Made by a program: the position numbers and the translations under genes. From Blepharisma japonicum (Eukaryota; Ciliophora; Heterotrichea; Heterotrichida; Blepharismidae): a stretch of 64,000 nucleotides of DNA. The stretch lies in contig CATKHK010000052.1 of the NCBI GenBank assembly GCA_949751835.1, positions 124,001 through 188,000 of the forward strand, given 5' to 3'. Below are positions 33,698 through 43,439 of the stretch, piece by piece (position 1 is the stretch's first letter; each line of letters opens with the position of its first letter). The notes beneath the pieces are model-generated. The model saw only the letters and a list, made by a program, of their open reading frames with translations. It was not told the origin of the DNA and made no database searches.

Positions 33698-34993
33698 ATG
33701 ATTTTTTATCTAATTATATTAAATGAAAATTCCTATAATACTCAACAGAAAATTGACAAGTGTGAAGCTGAATTGGAAGACTTGCCCCATTCAAAATCCT
33801 ATGAAGACATGTTAGAACGCATTGAACAGATGAAAGTGCTGTTTATAGAAGATGAACAAGCTCTCACTTTCATAGGAGAGGTTGAGATGTGCATGAATCG
33901 AAACCTGAAAGAGGCCGAGTTATTAGAACTGCATAGGGACATGATTGTGACACTCACAGCTTTCGCTAATAATCGAAAAAGATTGTATAAAGATCTAGCG
34001 GAAAATGCTTCCGACTATAGAAAAAAGTATTACCAGTCATATGCTGATGTCAACTATTTAGCAAACGAAAACGAAAGGCTATCCACAATAGAGGCAGAAA
34101 GTGATTCTACTAAACACTTGAATAATAAACTTCTTGATAAAGTTAAAGATCAAACTAAAGAAATGAAAGAAATAAAAGAACAAATGATTCTTATGCAAAG
34201 AGAGCTAGAAGACCAAAAACTTAAAACGGAGCGCCAAGAAGAAAACTCGAAGGCTCAGGAAAAACAGTTGAGAAAGGTGAATAAGCATCTTATTCTAAAA
34301 AATCAAGGTATGGAAGCACGATATGATCAGAAACTTCAGGATCAGAAGGAACTTTTTAGCATGGAACTTGAGAATCTGGAGAATCGTTTTGAAATCAAGC
34401 TTCAAAGGCTGGAAAATGAGATCCAAGATCTTAAGCACTCCAACTCCTCTACCAAATTTAAATCAACAATGCGTGAAGCCATTGAATGAATTCGTAACGA
34501 TGTTCTAAAAGAAATTAGTGTATTTTTAAACGTAAAAATAGAAAAACTTGATCAAATCCAAGAAGCCGCACAAGTAAAAGGGGAAACTCTAGATACAGTC
34601 AATAGTGTGATCAATGATTTTTTAATCGAAGCTTATGGTATTGGACGTGAAGATTTCTTAGAGCTTTTAAATGTCAGAAAGGAATTGAATGCATTTATCC
34701 ATAGTGGCTTGTTTATCGATAAAGTAGGCTTGGACAGTCTAAGAAACTCTGATGATGATGAACTTAATTCTCTTATAATGTTATATGATCCTATCAAAAA
34801 CGTTGCTGAAAATAAACTAGCATTAAAAGAAAATAGAAAAGCAAGAAAATTGTGCTTCAGATGCGGGATTGGTAAGTTTCATCCAAATCACGTATGCCTA
34901 AAATGCACAATATGCTCTGATAAAGGACACGATTCTAACAGTTGTCCTAGAGCTAAACGGTGCCAAAGAAGAAGAGAAGCAATGGGTTGTTAA
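33698..34993 (+). CDS. Coiled-coil protein with C-terminal CCHC zinc knuckle
   Basis: 431 residues with one TGA (34487-34489) read as Trp. Residues about 20-265 are a coiled coil. Residues about 265-385 are helical. The C-terminus is Cys-rich: CFRCGIGKFHPNHVC (a variant CX2CX5HX4C) followed by CTICSDKGHDSNSC, an exact CX2CX4HX4C zinc knuckle of the retroviral Gag type, then a basic end RAKRCQRRREAMGC. Coil-plus-knuckle layout resembles Gag-like or nucleic-acid-binding domesticated proteins, but no polymerase, protease or integrase is nearby. The start is uncertain: the ATG at 33698 is followed by an odd hydrophobic stretch (MIFYLIILN). The stop codon overlaps that of the convergent phosphatase gene in the sequence TTAA. 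Confidence 0.8.
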
Positions 34994-36297
34994 TTACCAT
35001 AATTAAATCTTTTTCTCTCTTTAATAAGCCACACGTGGTCTATCTCCCTTCCACTTACTGCTCCGTATTGTATTCATCGCATATGTGTTTTATTAAAAAC
35101 TTCTAATTTTCCATAGCCATATTCTTCAGTCATAAATAGTGTTCATTCCTGCCAGACCTCTGGAACTGGGTCATTATGTCCTTCATTATTTCCTCCATTC
35201 CCAGTAATTATATACACAGTTGCATTTGCATTGTAATGAGTATTGAAATCATCATACTCACTCTTTATGGGAGTATTCTTATAAATTGGTGTACATCTTT
35301 CATAATAATGATTATGAGCTTCGAACATTATATCAACTGCATATTCGTATCACAAATCCTCTAAAGACAATCTTAATAGATCAGCTTCATGTGTGCATTG
35401 AGCTACTGTCATTAAAGAACAATATAAAGGGTGATGGGTAAGCACAAAAATTCAAGGCCAAGTTTCTCGGTTTCTATTTGCATATTCCAAGTCTTGCTTC
35501 AGTCAGTTAAGTTGGGTTAAAATTTGTTCTGGATGATCATAAATATACAATTCAGTATTAATTATGATAAAATGGGCAGCACCTAAATTAAAAGAATAAA
35601 ACCAGTTTGTCCCATTATTAGCGTCGTTTAAAGGCATTTTAAATCTTGTCCTATAATGTGTCATGTTGTGCCTGATTTCATGGTTTCCAGGCGTTACCAT
35701 ATAAGCGAAATTGGCTGCTATGTCTTGGACAGAGTTTAAAAATCTATCTCCGACCATGCCATCATCTTGGTCCATATCATATGCAATATCTCCTATATGA
35801 AGTATTCCTAAAAAGCTTCTGATTTTTATTTCTTGGCTCAGTCTATTTTTTACATGTTTTGAATTTTTCCCTATTCCTAAATCTCCATAAATAATCATTG
35901 ATAAAGGATTTTGAGAGTTCTGATGAGGCAGCGAAGAATCTGGAGTTCTCCCACTGAACATATAGACCTTGCTTTGGGCCATGGGATTTGTAATAAAATA
36001 TTCATAAAAACAGTCAGGTCTTAGGTTTGGCATGACGGAGGTATAAATGTATTGGAGACGGTATATGATTTCTCCTGCGTTAAAAGCTTGAATTGAGGAA
36101 GGCACAGAAAGTCAATCTGAAAGAATATTAGAGCATAGAAGAGGGCGATATTTGACTGATGAGTCAAGCTGGAGATAAGTTATTCAGGTCACTCGCATTT
36201 CATTTTCGTGCTCAGTTCAGGAGAGATGGATTTGTTCAGGCTGATATATGGTGCTTGAAGCAAGTGTTAGCCAAATAAGTAGATAAAATTTTAGCAT
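34990..36297 (-). CDS. Secreted purple acid phosphatase (metallophosphatase)
   Basis: 435 residues with about nine TGA codons read as Trp. N-terminal signal peptide (MLKFYLLIWLTLASSTIY). A fibronectin-like segment (IHLSWTEHENEMRVTWIT) precedes the catalytic domain, as in plant-type enzymes. Metal ligands: YGDLG, GDIAYD, PGNHE, LTHHPLY and AHNHYYER, the last being a variant of the usual GHVHxYER with both His retained. C-terminal signature GYGKLEVFNKTHMRW and VWLIKER. The enzyme hydrolyses phosphate monoesters at acid pH with an Fe-metal pair, here in a secreted or lysosomal compartment. The final codon overlaps the stop of the convergent gene. Confidence 0.93.
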
Positions 36298-36762
36298 TTG
36301 TAATAATATAATATCGAATCCAGTTTTTTGTAAGTTTTTAATGAATTTTAGAAAATTATAAACAATTGCATATTTGTATAACTTAAAGTATCATGAACTT
36401 TTAAGAAGTATTTTATATTTAATTAAATAGATTCTGTATAGAAATTAAAATTGCTTATATATGTTAGCTCTCTTAAACTTAATAACAAAAACATCTTTGG
36501 TGAAAAATAAACATTCACTATGAGAAAATGGGATTAACAAAATGAAGCAAACATACAAAGAGTGGCATTGTCTAAAAATTATTACAAGAGTTTATTAATA
36601 ATTATATATAAGTTTTAAGAAAATATTTACCTAATTCAAAAAAACTTTTCTAAATAAGCAATTTTCAATGCTAACCTCAAATTTCTTAAATCAGATCTAT
36701 AAGCATAAGTGAATTTGACCAATTTCTGCTTAACCATCATTTCTTATATAAATAGTTTAAAA
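36298..36762. other. Divergent intergenic region
   Basis: 465 bp of AT-rich DNA between the acid phosphatase (-) and the EGF-type membrane protein (+), so it should hold both promoters. No distinct motif recognised. Confidence 0.5.
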
Positions 36763-37605
36763 ATGATCCTGCTGTTTTTAATAAGCGTAGCTTTGGCGCA
36801 GCAGACGACCCCTATAAAGCCTGTAAACTTCATTTAGGAAGCCGTTCTAATCGACCCAGTGCCTAGAAAAGACACTTCAGGAAAAACAATGGAAGATCCT
36901 CCATGTGGAGGCCGAGGAAAAGGTTTAGCACATACATTAGCAGAGCCAGGCCAATATCACCCTGTGACTTGAATGATCGTTCACCCTGCAGAGACTGGAA
37001 ACTGCACCCTTCGACTTACATCAGGTACAGATTTCAATAAATATGTAACATTGGCTCCAACTGATAACTCAGCAGATGCATCAGGCTGGTTTCCGTGTGG
37101 AAGAAAAGAGCTTTATCATGAAAGCAAAACTATAGTATTTCCTGATCATTTTACATGTGATGAATGCACTTTACAATGGATTTGGAAAACTTATATTGGA
37201 ACTTTTTATCAATGCAGCGAAATTCAAGTCAGATCGACGAATAGCATGGCTTGTTTTGGAAAATGCAAGAATGGAGGAGTTTGTGCTGATGGGAACTGTG
37301 AATGCCCGGTTGGGTTTTCGGGACAGTTTTGCCAAGATGCAGCAGAAGAAAGCCAAGAAGAAAATATTAATGTTGTGGGATATTTAATTACATTTTTGAT
37401 TTTTGTGATTGTTTGTAGTGTACTTGCAACAATCGTATTCTATTTCTTCAATCAGGATAAAATTCCACCACAAGCTCAGAAATTTTTAAGAGCAAACTGT
37501 CAGTGGTGTTTGAGAAAAGAAGCAATAATAGAAGAAGAACAAAGAGAAGAAAGGGAAAGCGAGCCACCTGTAGTACAGAGAGAAAGACTAGTCATTAACG
37601 TATAG
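36763..37605 (+). CDS. Type I membrane protein with Cys-rich ectodomain and EGF module
   Basis: 275 residues after removing a 15-nt intron (36823-36837) and reading one TGA as Trp. Signal peptide MILLFLISVALAQQ. The ectodomain starts with CGGRGKG and contains GWFPCGR and CDECTLQWIW followed by TFYQCSEI; this pattern recalls copper-oxygenase-like or chitin-binding beta-sandwich domains (LPMO superfamily). The mature N-terminus is not His, so an active LPMO is unlikely. Then an EGF module with six Cys (CFGKCKNGGVCADGNCECP...C). A transmembrane helix (GYLITFLIFVIVCSVLATIV) and a short charged tail follow. A surface receptor or adhesion role is inferred. The stop is TAG. Confidence 0.87.
36823..36837 (+). 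other. 15-nt intron in the EGF-module gene
   Basis: Sequence gtaaacttcatttag, with A at position 10. It lies just after the signal peptide; retention would end the frame at TAG. Confidence 0.92.
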
Positions 37606-37748
37606 GAGAATGCTCTAAATTAAATAATCATTATTTAAAGTAGACAATGAATATTAAAAATCAAATTAAAATTTATATTATTATTTTTGAAAGTAAAATT
37701 TGAATAAAAATTTTTCTTTATTAGTTAGCTTTAAGCCTTATCTTGACT

Positions 37749-38930
37749 TTACTCGTCGCTTCCGCAATTATTAGACTCGTCATAATCGTCACATTCATCT
37801 TTATCGACTTTATAAATTTTAATGCAAGTTCTTCTTCCTGGTGCTATGCTTGTAATTTCATCACCTTCGTTATATCCTTCTAAAAATCCGCATCCTCCAT
37901 GATGCCTATAGTGTTCATCGCTTTCACAGTTGCCATATTTGTGCTCATCTTCGTCATTTTCCCAATGGTTTTCATCACAGCCACAAGAATCATCATGGTC
38001 GCTACTTTCGTCGCATTCATCTCTTTCATCATGATCATCACTGTCATCATAATCATCATGATCGTCTCTATCATCTCTGTCATCATGATCATCTCTATCG
38101 TCCCAATCGTCATGATCATCACTGTCATCGCGATCACATCTATCGTCATGATCATCTCCATCATCCCAATCATCGTGATCATCTCTGTCATCGTTATCAC
38201 ATCTGTCATCATGATCGTCTCTATCATCCCAATCATCGTGATCATCTCTGTCATCGCTATCACATCTGTCATCATGATCGTCGCTATCATCCCAATCATC
38301 ATGATCATCTCTGTCATCGCTATCACATCTGTCATCATGATCGTCTCTATCATCCCAATCATCATGATCATCTCTGTCATCGCTATCACATCTGTCATCA
38401 TGATCGTCTCTATCATCCCAATCATCGTGATCATCTCTGTCATCGCTATCACATCTATCGTCATGATCGTCACTATCGTCCCAATCATCGTGATCATCGC
38501 TATCATCGCTATCACATCTATCATCATGATCATCTCTGTCATCCCAATCATCGTGATCATCTCTGTCATCCCAATCATCGTGATCATCTCTGTCATCGCT
38601 ATCACATCTATCATCATGATCGTCTCTATCATCCCAATCATCGTGATCATCGCTATCATCGCAGTCTACTCTATCATCATTATCATCGTGATCACAATAC
38701 TCGTCATTATTTCTACAAGTTACGTCATCTAGCAAGTCAATTTTGTCATTAATAATATCATCTTTTTCTTCTAATGAGCTTCCAACTGCACATTGCACAT
38801 CTCCATTACCTATTATTCCTCCTCCGCATCCTTCATCGCAATCTTTTAATTCGAGAAGTTGGCTTTTGAAAAACTTGGTTTTTGCTGAAAATACAGTTAA
38901 TGAGAGAGCAATAAAGATTGCAAGCTTCAT
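37749..38930 (-). CDS. Secreted Asp/His-rich repeat protein
   Basis: 393 residues with a signal peptide (MKLAIFIALSLTVFSA). Residues about 75-320 are a minisatellite-encoded array built from the seven- and 21-residue units DDRDDHDDW / CDSDDRDDHDDW. About eight units carry one Cys in a regular register. The flanks also hold Cys (residues about 30-50 and the last 60). The extreme Asp and His content suggests binding of calcium or transition metals and, with the Cys, cross-linking in a matrix or granule. The tandem array leaves other frames open on both strands, giving spurious hydrophobic repeats. Function unknown; no named family. Confidence 0.85.
   Translation of the reverse strand: MKLAIFIALSLTVFSAKTKFFKSQLLELKDCDEGCGGGIIGNGDVQCAVGSSLEEKDDIINDKIDLLDDVTCRNNDEYCDHDDNDDRVDCDDSDDHDDWDDRDDHDDRCDSDDRDDHDDWDDRDDHDDWDDRDDHDDRCDSDDSDDHDDWDDSDDHDDRCDSDDRDDHDDWDDRDDHDDRCDSDDRDDHDDWDDRDDHDDRCDSDDRDDHDDWDDSDDHDDRCDSDDRDDHDDWDDRDDHDDRCDNDDRDDHDDWDDGDDHDDRCDRDDSDDHDDWDDRDDHDDRDDRDDHDDYDDSDDHDERDECDESSDHDDSCGCDENHWENDEDEHKYGNCESDEHYRHHGGCGFLEGYNEGDEITSIAPGRRTCIKIYKVDKDECDDYDESNNCGSDE
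37990..38690. repeat. Tandem minisatellite, 63-bp higher-order unit
   Basis: Array inside the Asp/His-rich gene. The basic unit is short multiples of GAT/GAC codons; the higher-order unit is 63 bp, encoding 21 residues with one Cys and one Trp. Units differ mostly at Ser/Arg/Gly positions. Repeats of this kind change copy number by unequal exchange, so length should vary among strains. Edges are approximate. Confidence 0.85.
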
Positions 38931-39360
38931 TATTTTTTATACATACTGATATTTTTTCCTACTGATCTGTTTGTATCCATTGAATAATTCATATTTATTT
39001 CAGGAGAGTTTTCTGATAAGAAGTTTTTCATTAATTGAAGTGTGAATATTTATTTTTCATATTTTTTTTTGAAGTTGAAGGAAGATGATATAGTAAAAAA
39101 ATGGTGAGGAAAGAATTTTTATATAGAATAATTAAGTTTAAGAATGCTGAAGCATTTAAAGGAATAATAGATTAGAAAAAAGATTGTTAGAATAGTAAGA
39201 GCTGCAAATAAAAGCTTGGAATTAATAGTATTTTATTTTTCTGATCAGATTTAGATTTTTAATAGAAATTTATTTATTTATAATATTAAGAACTAAACAA
39301 GCAAACTGGGTAGGTTTTATTGTTAGATTTAATTGCAATCTCTCTTAACTTAAACTTAAT
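38931..39360. other. Intergenic region
   Basis: 430 bp of AT-rich DNA between the start of the Asp-rich gene and the stop of cathepsin copy 1. No frame or structure seen. Confidence 0.5.
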
Positions 39361-40407
39361 TTAGACTATAGGATATGCAGGCTGCATTTGTATTCCACAG
39401 ACTCCTCTTCCAGCTACAATTGCAATCCTAATATATCCAGCTTCTCCCCAGGTAGTTCCCCATGAGTTTTTAACTTTCCAATACTGAGGACTATTAAGTT
39501 GATTATACCCAACTACAAGGACCTCATGATCTAAATTAGTTCCACAATCACTGCTTACAATGCCTCCTTTATAAAGCTGCCAAGCATCTTGATCAGCTTC
39601 TACAGAAACTCTAATAGGCTGCTGAGCAACAGCAATTTGCATCTGTTGGACATCATCTGCCTTGACTACTTTATAGCTTGTAAATGTTGCTGCGAATTGT
39701 TTTTCTTTAGCTTGATTGCATAGACCATCATGGGCTGTATAAGGATAGTTGTCTTCAGAGGTAATTCCTCCATTTTTAACAACATATTTCATAGCTTGAG
39801 TCATAGTGCCACCTCCACAAGCCAAATTTCCATATGAATATGAACAATCCATCAACTGCTGCTCGGACAGAGAAGTCAAATTATGTCCAGCTAAAAACCA
39901 AGCACTTTCACAAGACCCAGTTGTCGCAAATGCCCAGCAACCTCCACATTGTCCTTGATTTTTCACAGGTGTGACTGCTCCTTTAGTAGTCCAATCTACT
40001 TGTGTAGGAATTGTGGTGTTTTGTAAAACTTGCACTTCAACAGTAGGGTCTGAGAGGATTTTGGAAGGTGTGTAAGTCATCTTAAACTCTGCAAATGTCA
40101 TATCAGCGAATTCATTGATTCCTAAGAACCAAGTTTTGCCTTGGGTGTTAAAAACACGGATATAAGCTGCATTATCTCTGAAAATTTTGAATCTGCGGGC
40201 ATATTCTTCTTCTGAATAGTTTTTGTTGTATTTAGTGAGGAAATCTTGGAATTCTTGTTCCTCTATTTGAAGTTGGATTAAAGCTGGGCTTGGTGGTGAT
40301 TTTAGAGAAAAAGAAACAGTTGCGATTACACCGACAATGGCGAGGGCGGCTATAATAGCTATATAAGTTTTTTTGGATCTGGATCCTGAAGCTAATTTAT
40401 AGTCCAT
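39361..40407 (-). CDS. Membrane-anchored cathepsin L-like cysteine protease, copy 1
   Basis: 348 residues, papain family C1A. The N-terminus has a short basic head, then a transmembrane signal anchor (TYIAIIAALAIVGVIATVSF) instead of a cleavable signal. The propeptide carries the ERFNIN-type helix EEEYARRFKIFRDN and the GINEFADMT motif. The mature domain starts near VDWTTKGAVTPVKNQ. Catalytic residues: Gln and Cys in QGQCGGCWAF, His in LDHEVLVVGY, Asn in KNSWGTTWG. Likely a digestive-vacuole or lysosomal protease. It shares its upstream block with copy 2. Confidence 0.95.
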   Translation of the reverse strand: MDYKLASGSRSKKTYIAIIAALAIVGVIATVSFSLKSPPSPALIQLQIEEQEFQDFLTKYNKNYSEEEYARRFKIFRDNAAYIRVFNTQGKTWFLGINEFADMTFAEFKMTYTPSKILSDPTVEVQVLQNTTIPTQVDWTTKGAVTPVKNQGQCGGCWAFATTGSCESAWFLAGHNLTSLSEQQLMDCSYSYGNLACGGGTMTQAMKYVVKNGGITSEDNYPYTAHDGLCNQAKEKQFAATFTSYKVVKADDVQQMQIAVAQQPIRVSVEADQDAWQLYKGGIVSSDCGTNLDHEVLVVGYNQLNSPQYWKVKNSWGTTWGEAGYIRIAIVAGRGVCGIQMQPAYPIV

Positions 40408-40803
40408 TTTATTATAATTATTTCCCCAGTAATGAAAATATGGATACGATAATAAATATTGTGGATTATTATTTAAAAGGCTTTTAAATTTGTTTATACA
40501 TAATTAGGACAATACAAATGTTCCGCATTTCCACTGGCAATAGGGCATGGAACGAAGAGTGTTCTGGCTGAAGGAAAAGGAAAGTTCTAAAGTGTGTAAT
40601 TGCCAATTAGTCGCTTAGACTTGGAGGTCGCTCTAACTTAAAAGGATTACAAAATTAGAATACGAATTACGCATATGCAGATTCGAGTTTCAAGAAGAGT
40701 TATCTTATTAACATTAAGATATCTTAAGGGTAAATAGTAAATTAATAAATATAACTTTCTAATAATTTCATACAATTAATAAAAACTAATAAGTTTAAAT
40801 TAT
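40408..40803. other. Intergenic region with conserved promoter block and a GC-richer patch
   Basis: 396 bp. The first 45 bp match the block upstream of cathepsin copy 2. The part from about 40505 to 40690 is clearly less AT-rich than other spacers and contains complementary segments (GGCAAT at 40536-40541 with ATTGCC at 40599-40604). It may hold an unrecognised RNA gene; I cannot assign it. Confidence 0.45.
40413..40429 (-). promoter_or_regulatory. Conserved upstream element of cathepsin copy 1
   Basis: CTGGGGAAATAATTATA on the minus strand, directly before the start codon. The same 17 bases occur twice upstream of copy 2. Position suggests a 5' UTR or core promoter element. Confidence 0.6.
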
Positions 40804-41853
40804 TTAGACGATTGGATAAGCTGGCTGCATTTGGATTCCACAGACTCCTTTTCCAGGTACAACAGCAATTCTGATGTATCCAGCTTCACCCCAAGAGGTT
40901 CCCCATTGGTTCTTGCATTTCCAATAAGGTGGGCTACTAAGTTGGTTGTATCCTACAACTGTGACTTCGTGATCATGAGCAGTTCCACAGTCACTGCTAA
41001 CAATTCCTCCTTTATACTGTTGCCAAGCAGCTTGGTCAGCTTCAACCTCAACTCTTACAGGCTGTTGGGCTACAGCAATGTACATTTGGTCAACGTTATC
41101 AGCAGCTACAACTTTGTAACTAGAGAATGAGGCTGCAATATTTTTTGCTTTAGCTTTATTGCAGGTTCCAGTTGTTGCTGTGTAATTGTAATTTGCTTCA
41201 GTAGTAATTCCACCGTTAGCAAGAACGTATTTCATAGCAGCAATCATAGTCCCGCCGTTGCATCCTTGATTTCCATATGCTGATGAACAGTCTACAAGTT
41301 GCTGTTCTGAAAAAGATGTCAAGGTATGTCCAGCAATGAACCAAGCGCTCTCACAAGGGCCAGTTGTAGCGAATGCCCAGCAAGAACCACATTGTCCTTG
41401 GTTTTTAACTGGAGTTACAGCTCCTTTAGTAGTCCAATCAACTTGTGTTGGGACTGCTTGGTCTTCGAAGATGTGAACATTTTCAGATTCATCAGTCTGG
41501 ACAATCTTGTGAGGGGTATAAATTGACTTGAACTCTGCAAAAGTCATATCAGAGAATTCGTTAACTCCTAAAAACCAAGTTTTGCCTTGAGTGTTGAAAA
41601 CACGGACATAGGCTGAGTTGTCTCTGAAAATTTTGAATCTGCGGGCGTATTCTTCTTCAGAGTATTGTTTATTGTATTTTGAAATATAATCAATGAACTC
41701 TTGCTCATCAATCTGAAGTTGGGTTAAAGCTGCAGTGGTTGGAGTTCTTGAATAGAAAGAAACAGTTGCAACAACGCCAATTAGTGCCAAAGCAGCAATA
41801 ATAGCGATATAAGTCTTCTTGGGCTTGCTTTCTACAGTCAAGTTATAGTCCAT
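40804..41853 (-). CDS. Membrane-anchored cathepsin L-like cysteine protease, copy 2
   Basis: 349 residues, clearly a paralogue of the adjacent copy, with the same layout: basic head, signal anchor, propeptide (EEEYARRFKIFRDN), mature protease. Catalytic residues intact: QGQCGSCWAF, HDHEVTVVGY and Asn in KNQWGTSWG, where the usual Ser after the Asn is Gln. The mature domains are more alike than the propeptide junctions. Codon use favours highly expressed genes. The pair arose by tandem duplication. Confidence 0.95.
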   Translation of the reverse strand: MDYNLTVESKPKKTYIAIIAALALIGVVATVSFYSRTPTTAALTQLQIDEQEFIDYISKYNKQYSEEEYARRFKIFRDNSAYVRVFNTQGKTWFLGVNEFSDMTFAEFKSIYTPHKIVQTDESENVHIFEDQAVPTQVDWTTKGAVTPVKNQGQCGSCWAFATTGPCESAWFIAGHTLTSFSEQQLVDCSSAYGNQGCNGGTMIAAMKYVLANGGITTEANYNYTATTGTCNKAKAKNIAASFSSYKVVAADNVDQMYIAVAQQPVRVEVEADQAAWQQYKGGIVSSDCGTAHDHEVTVVGYNQLSSPPYWKCKNQWGTSWGEAGYIRIAVVPGKGVCGIQMQPAYPIV

Positions 41854-41858
41854 TTTAA

Positions 41859-41875
41859 TATAATTATTTCCCCAG
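41859..41875 (-). promoter_or_regulatory. Conserved upstream element of cathepsin copy 2, proximal
   Basis: CTGGGGAAATAATTATA on the minus strand immediately before the start codon, same spacing as in copy 1. Confidence 0.6.
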
Positions 41876-41902
41876 TTAGTGATATAAATATGGATACATG
41901 CA

Positions 41903-41919
41903 TATAATTATTTCCCCAG
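41903..41919 (-). promoter_or_regulatory. Conserved upstream element of cathepsin copy 2, distal
   Basis: Second exact copy of the 17-base element, 44 bp further upstream, separated by a GTATCCATA-containing spacer that is also conserved upstream of copy 1. Confidence 0.55.
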
Positions 41920-42797
41920 ATATGAGAATTAAAGCAAAAATATGCAATGTAAAGAATAAAGAAGCTATATAAGACTAGAAAATATTATTTCAAAAGCATT
42001 GCTTCATAATTATGCAAAAATTAAAGGTGTTAATCTATTTTTAATCCATTTATGTTAGAGGATTTAAATTCTAAGATTCATTTTATGTTTATTTTAATAA
42101 TTGCATTTGTAATCTAATAGGTTAGGTTAGCATGCAAATTCTTCATAAGTCACAGAATTTAATATAATTTAAATTATTCTGTAAACCTTGTGAATAAAAA
42201 TTGAATTTTAATCAATATTATCCCAACAAAGATTATTACTTGTAATTCGTTAAAATTTTAATGTGAGAATAAGCACATGGCATGCAATTACATTTATTTA
42301 AAGTACTTAAACTATAAAAAGAAATATAATCAGATTCAAATCCGATAGGCACAATGATACGATATTTAATAAATTTTATTAAATATAATCGTTTTTGTCT
42401 TTTGAATGATAACTTAATTTATGAAATATTGCTATAGTCTATTTAGTATATTTTTCATTTAAAAAATTAATTTTTGTTTCAATTTGAATTTCTTATCACA
42501 GTAAATTTGAACTATTTTTCTTCATGACCCTTTTGAAATGTTTAAGTCTTTCTAAAGTCGCTTTCCTTAATTTCATAAGGGTATAGGCTAAAATATTCTT
42601 CCAAAATCATTGATTTATCATAGTAAAAATTATTAATATTTTTTCTGGAATTTTTTTTGCTTAGGCATCATGATTTTTTAACTATTCTCCTTCTAACCTC
42701 ATATACAGCTTTATTTTAATATCATTTTACTTTCTTATATTTCTTCAATGGAGAAATTTGTGCCCATTTTTGCTTGAATAATTTGAACGAAATAAAA

Positions 42798-43439
42798 ATG
42801 TATTCTGATATTGAAAGTGGTGGGGCAGTAAATTCCAGCTCGAGAAAATTGATTGGGAAATTCTTTATTTCAGAGGATTTATTAGCCGCTGAAAAAAGCT
42901 CATTCCCTGAAGATAAGCTGGAGCTTGAAGAGCTAATTGAAGGCCATTTAGTATTAGGCTTTTTCGTACAGAAATCTGAGATAAGCCGGCTATCAAGATT
43001 ATTTACATTAATTACAGTTCTTATCTTTCAGCTTGTGCTTCAAGGATTTTTATTTTTCTCATGCGAAAAATTTGATCCTGAAGCCTACACAGAAACCATT
43101 TTTTCAGAAATTTCTAGTAAGCTTTTTGGGTATACCATTTTGGCGGCCATAATAGCGATGCCTATTGAAGCTTTTATGCTGATTTTATTGAGCATTAATA
43201 GAAAAGAAGATTCTGTGAAGTTTTTGGTTTTTACTGGTATTGGGTTATTGATTATTATAGGATCAATTACAGGGATTTTTATGATGGATTATGGTTATAT
43301 GTATTGGGGTATATGCTTAGCAATAGAAGTTATATTAGAGATGTGCGTTGTTGAAAGTTTCTTGATGTTTGCTAGATTCTTTATGATTCAGGGCTTTGGA
43401 TCTATGAATAATATAACTAATAGATGTATATCAATATAA
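42798..43439 (+). CDS. Four-helix membrane protein, unrecognised
   Basis: 213 residues from ATG 42798; the frame extends eight codons further upstream but only to TTG. Residues 1-70 are polar. Four hydrophobic stretches follow: LFTLITVLIFQLVLQGFLFF, LFGYTILAAIIAMPIEAFML, FLVFTGIGLLIIIGSITGIF and IYWG...EVILEMCVVESFLM-like. Such a four-helix segment resembles the C-terminal ends of large protist surface proteins, but this one is short. Function unknown. Confidence 0.78.
   Translation: MYSDIESGGAVNSSSRKLIGKFFISEDLLAAEKSSFPEDKLELEELIEGHLVLGFFVQKSEISRLSRLFTLITVLIFQLVLQGFLFFSCEKFDPEAYTETIFSEISSKLFGYTILAAIIAMPIEAFMLILLSINRKEDSVKFLVFTGIGLLIIIGSITGIFMMDYGYMYWGICLAIEVILEMCVVESFLMFARFFMIQGFGSMNNITNRCISI

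Larger units (their letters stand above)
41854..42797. other. Long divergent intergenic region
   Basis: About 940 bp between cathepsin copy 2 (-) and a membrane protein (+). It starts with two copies of the cathepsin upstream element. The rest is AT-rich without frames. A tRNA-like B-box string near 42330 is isolated and was rejected. Confidence 0.5.

Noticed and set aside
37899-38732. Long open frames with hydrophobic Ile/Met repeats on both strands across the Asp-rich array.
   Set aside because: They are shadows of a repeat whose period is a multiple of three; the signal peptide and flanks support only the acidic minus-strand frame.
42325-42345. A GATTCAAATCC string resembling a tRNA B box.
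   Set aside because: No A box, acceptor stem or cloverleaf can be drawn around it.
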